Shown: positions 13,105-14,280 of the stretch, piece by piece
Layout: each line of letters starts with the position of its first letter
How positions within the stretch are numbered: position 1 is the first letter of the stretch
From: JAUIEH01 sp964483375
GTDB lineage: Bacteria; Pseudomonadota; Alphaproteobacteria; Caulobacterales; Maricaulaceae
Reading direction: 5' to 3'
Length of the DNA stretch: 14,280 nucleotides
Assembly (NCBI GenBank): GCA_964483375.1
Contig: CAZABJ010000065.1
Coordinates: 1 to 14,280 of the forward strand
Made by a program: the position numbers and the translations under genes
Notes under the pieces: model-generated
Databases searched by the model: none
What the model saw: only the letters and a program-made list of their open reading frames with translations
What the model was told of the DNA's origin: nothing

Positions 13105-14277
13105 ATGCTCACCAACGCTTATCCCACGCTGAACTTTAATCTGGGCGAGGACGCGGCGATGATCCGCGACAGCGTCCAGACCTTCGCCCAAAACGAAATC
13201 GCCCCCCGCGCGGAAGCCATCGACCGGGAAAACAAGTTTCCCCGCGATCTCTGGCCGCAACTTGGCGAAATGGGTCTCCTCGGCATCACCGTCGATGAAG
13301 AAGACGGCGGGGCGGGGCTGGGGTACCTCGAACATGTCGTTGCAATGGAGGAGGTGTCCCGGGCGTCGGCCAGCGTGGGGCTGTCCTACGGGGCGCATTC
13401 GAACTTGTGCGTCAATCAGCTGCGACGCTGGGGAACGGCGGAGCAGAAATCTCGCTATTTGCCGAAATTGGTGTCTGGGGAGCATGTCGGGTCGCTGGCC
13501 ATGTCCGAACCCGGGGCCGGCTCGGACGTGGTGTCGATGCGCCTGCGCGCGGAGAAAACCGGCGATCGTTACGTCTTGAACGGCGCCAAGATGTGGATCA
13601 CCAACGCGCCCGAAGCCGATACGCTGATCGTCTATGCGAAGACGGACCCGAATGCGGGTTCGCGCGGCATTACGGCGTTCTTGATTGAGAAGGATTTTGC
13701 GGGCTTCTCAGTCGCTCAGAAGCTCGACAAGCTGGGCATGCGCGGGTCCGACACCGCAGAGTTGGTGTTCGAAGACTGCGAAGTGCCCGAAGACAACGTG
13801 ATGGGGCCCGTCGGCGGCGGCGTCGGCGTGTTGATGTCCGGGCTCGACTATGAACGCGCGGTGTTGGCCGCGGGGCCCGTCGGCATCATGCAGGCCTGTA
13901 TGGACATGGTGCTTCCGTATGTTCACGAGCGGAAGCAGTTCGGGAAATCGATCGGCGAGTTTCAGCTCATGCAGGGCAAGCTCGCCGATATGTATGTGAC
14001 GCTCTCCACCACGCGCGCCTATGTCTACGCCGTCGCCCAAGCCTGCGACCGCGGGGAGACGACGCGTAAGGACGCCGCGGGCGCGATCCTGTACGCCGCG
14101 GAGAAAGCCACCTGGATGGCGCTTGAAGCGATCCAATGCCTCGGCGGCAACGGCTATATCAACGACTATCCGACCGGCCGTTATCTGCGCGACGCAAAGC
14201 TCTATGAAATCGGGGCGGGTACGAGCGAGATCCGCCGCTGGTTGATCGGTCGCGAGCTGTTTGAAGAGACGGCTTAG
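13105..14277 (+). CDS. ivd: Isovaleryl-CoA dehydrogenase
   Basis: This FAD enzyme of leucine breakdown oxidises isovaleryl-CoA to 3-methylcrotonyl-CoA and passes electrons to ETF. The complete 390-residue protein has the acyl-CoA dehydrogenase blocks: the N-terminal helical domain (about 14-125), the flavin and substrate loop LAMSEPGAGSDVVSM (131-145), WITNA, RGSDTAELVFEDCEVP and the C-terminal helical domain. Glu250 in SGLDYERAVLAAGP matches the catalytic Glu254 of human IVD. The C-terminal LYEIGAGTSEIRR lacks the Glu used as base in medium- and short-chain enzymes. Both points favour IVD over a general acyl-CoA dehydrogenase. No Shine-Dalgarno sequence is visible before ATG 13105. Further leucine-degradation genes may follow beyond the window, but none is visible. 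The alternative name is liuA. Confidence 0.93.
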   Translation: MLTNAYPTLNFNLGEDAAMIRDSVQTFAQNEIAPRAEAIDRENKFPRDLWPQLGEMGLLGITVDEEDGGAGLGYLEHVVAMEEVSRASASVGLSYGAHSNLCVNQLRRWGTAEQKSRYLPKLVSGEHVGSLAMSEPGAGSDVVSMRLRAEKTGDRYVLNGAKMWITNAPEADTLIVYAKTDPNAGSRGITAFLIEKDFAGFSVAQKLDKLGMRGSDTAELVFEDCEVPEDNVMGPVGGGVGVLMSGLDYERAVLAAGPVGIMQACMDMVLPYVHERKQFGKSIGEFQLMQGKLADMYVTLSTTRAYVYAVAQACDRGETTRKDAAGAILYAAEKATWMALEAIQCLGGNGYINDYPTGRYLRDAKLYEIGAGTSEIRRWLIGRELFEETA

Positions 14278-14280
14278 GCC

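Noticed and set aside
12700..13485. Minus-strand open frame of 261 codons spanning the spmX end and ivd start
   Set aside because: It runs through two genuine genes and the gap between them and resembles nothing. It is explained by GC-biased codon use.

Overview
The window reads as chromosome of a GC-rich alphaproteobacterium, most likely of the Caulobacterales/Maricaulales/Hyphomonadaceae group. The grounds are the high GC with strong third-position bias, alphaproteobacterial versions of accB (biotin motif EAMKTFN), aat and valS, promoter-like CTTGAC-N17-CTATAT elements, and above all a clear homologue of SpmX, the lysozyme-domain developmental regulator of dimorphic stalked bacteria. Nearly all of it is housekeeping. 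I see no prophage, CRISPR array, insertion sequence or other mobile module in the main body.

Layout. Positions 1 to about 347 are foreign to the rest: lower GC, an InlB-type surface-repeat fragment, then a stretch resembling a phage terminase C-terminus. This runs in frame into the C-terminal half of valyl-tRNA synthetase (valS, to 1778), which lacks its HIGH motif and editing domain. An assembly chimera at a contig end is the simplest reading. A DUF3137 membrane protein follows, overlapping valS by 4 bases. Its 3' end overlaps, tail to tail, a minus-strand operon read aroQ > accB > accC > aat (5765 down to 2746). This operon covers 3-dehydroquinate dehydratase, the two biotin subunits of acetyl-CoA carboxylase and the L/F-tRNA-protein transferase of the N-degron pathway. 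Divergent to it is thiS-thiG (5829-6864, thiazole synthesis). Then, on the minus strand, comes an envelope pair: a periplasmic M48 metalloprotease with TPRs (BepA-like) upstream of a ScsC/DsbA-like thioredoxin-fold protein. On the plus strand follow a DUF1993 protein, tRNA-Leu(GAG), the magnesium channel gene mgtE, spmX, and a complete isovaleryl-CoA dehydrogenase gene ending 3 bases before the window end.

How the genes relate. AccB and AccC form the biotin carboxylase half-reaction of fatty acid synthesis. The M48 protease and the DsbA-like protein both look after periplasmic and outer-membrane protein quality. ThiS and ThiG make the thiazole of thiamine but need a ThiF-type activating enzyme encoded elsewhere.

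The most interesting items are: spmX, with a lysozyme fold whose catalytic Asp and Thr positions are replaced, no export signal, two C-terminal membrane segments and a sigma-54-like -24/-12 element upstream; aat, which has no ATG/GTG/TTG in a plausible place but has a perfect AGGAGG six bases before an ATC; and the three-part in-frame fusion at the left end. I found no convincing wholly new system. The rest is conventional core genome.
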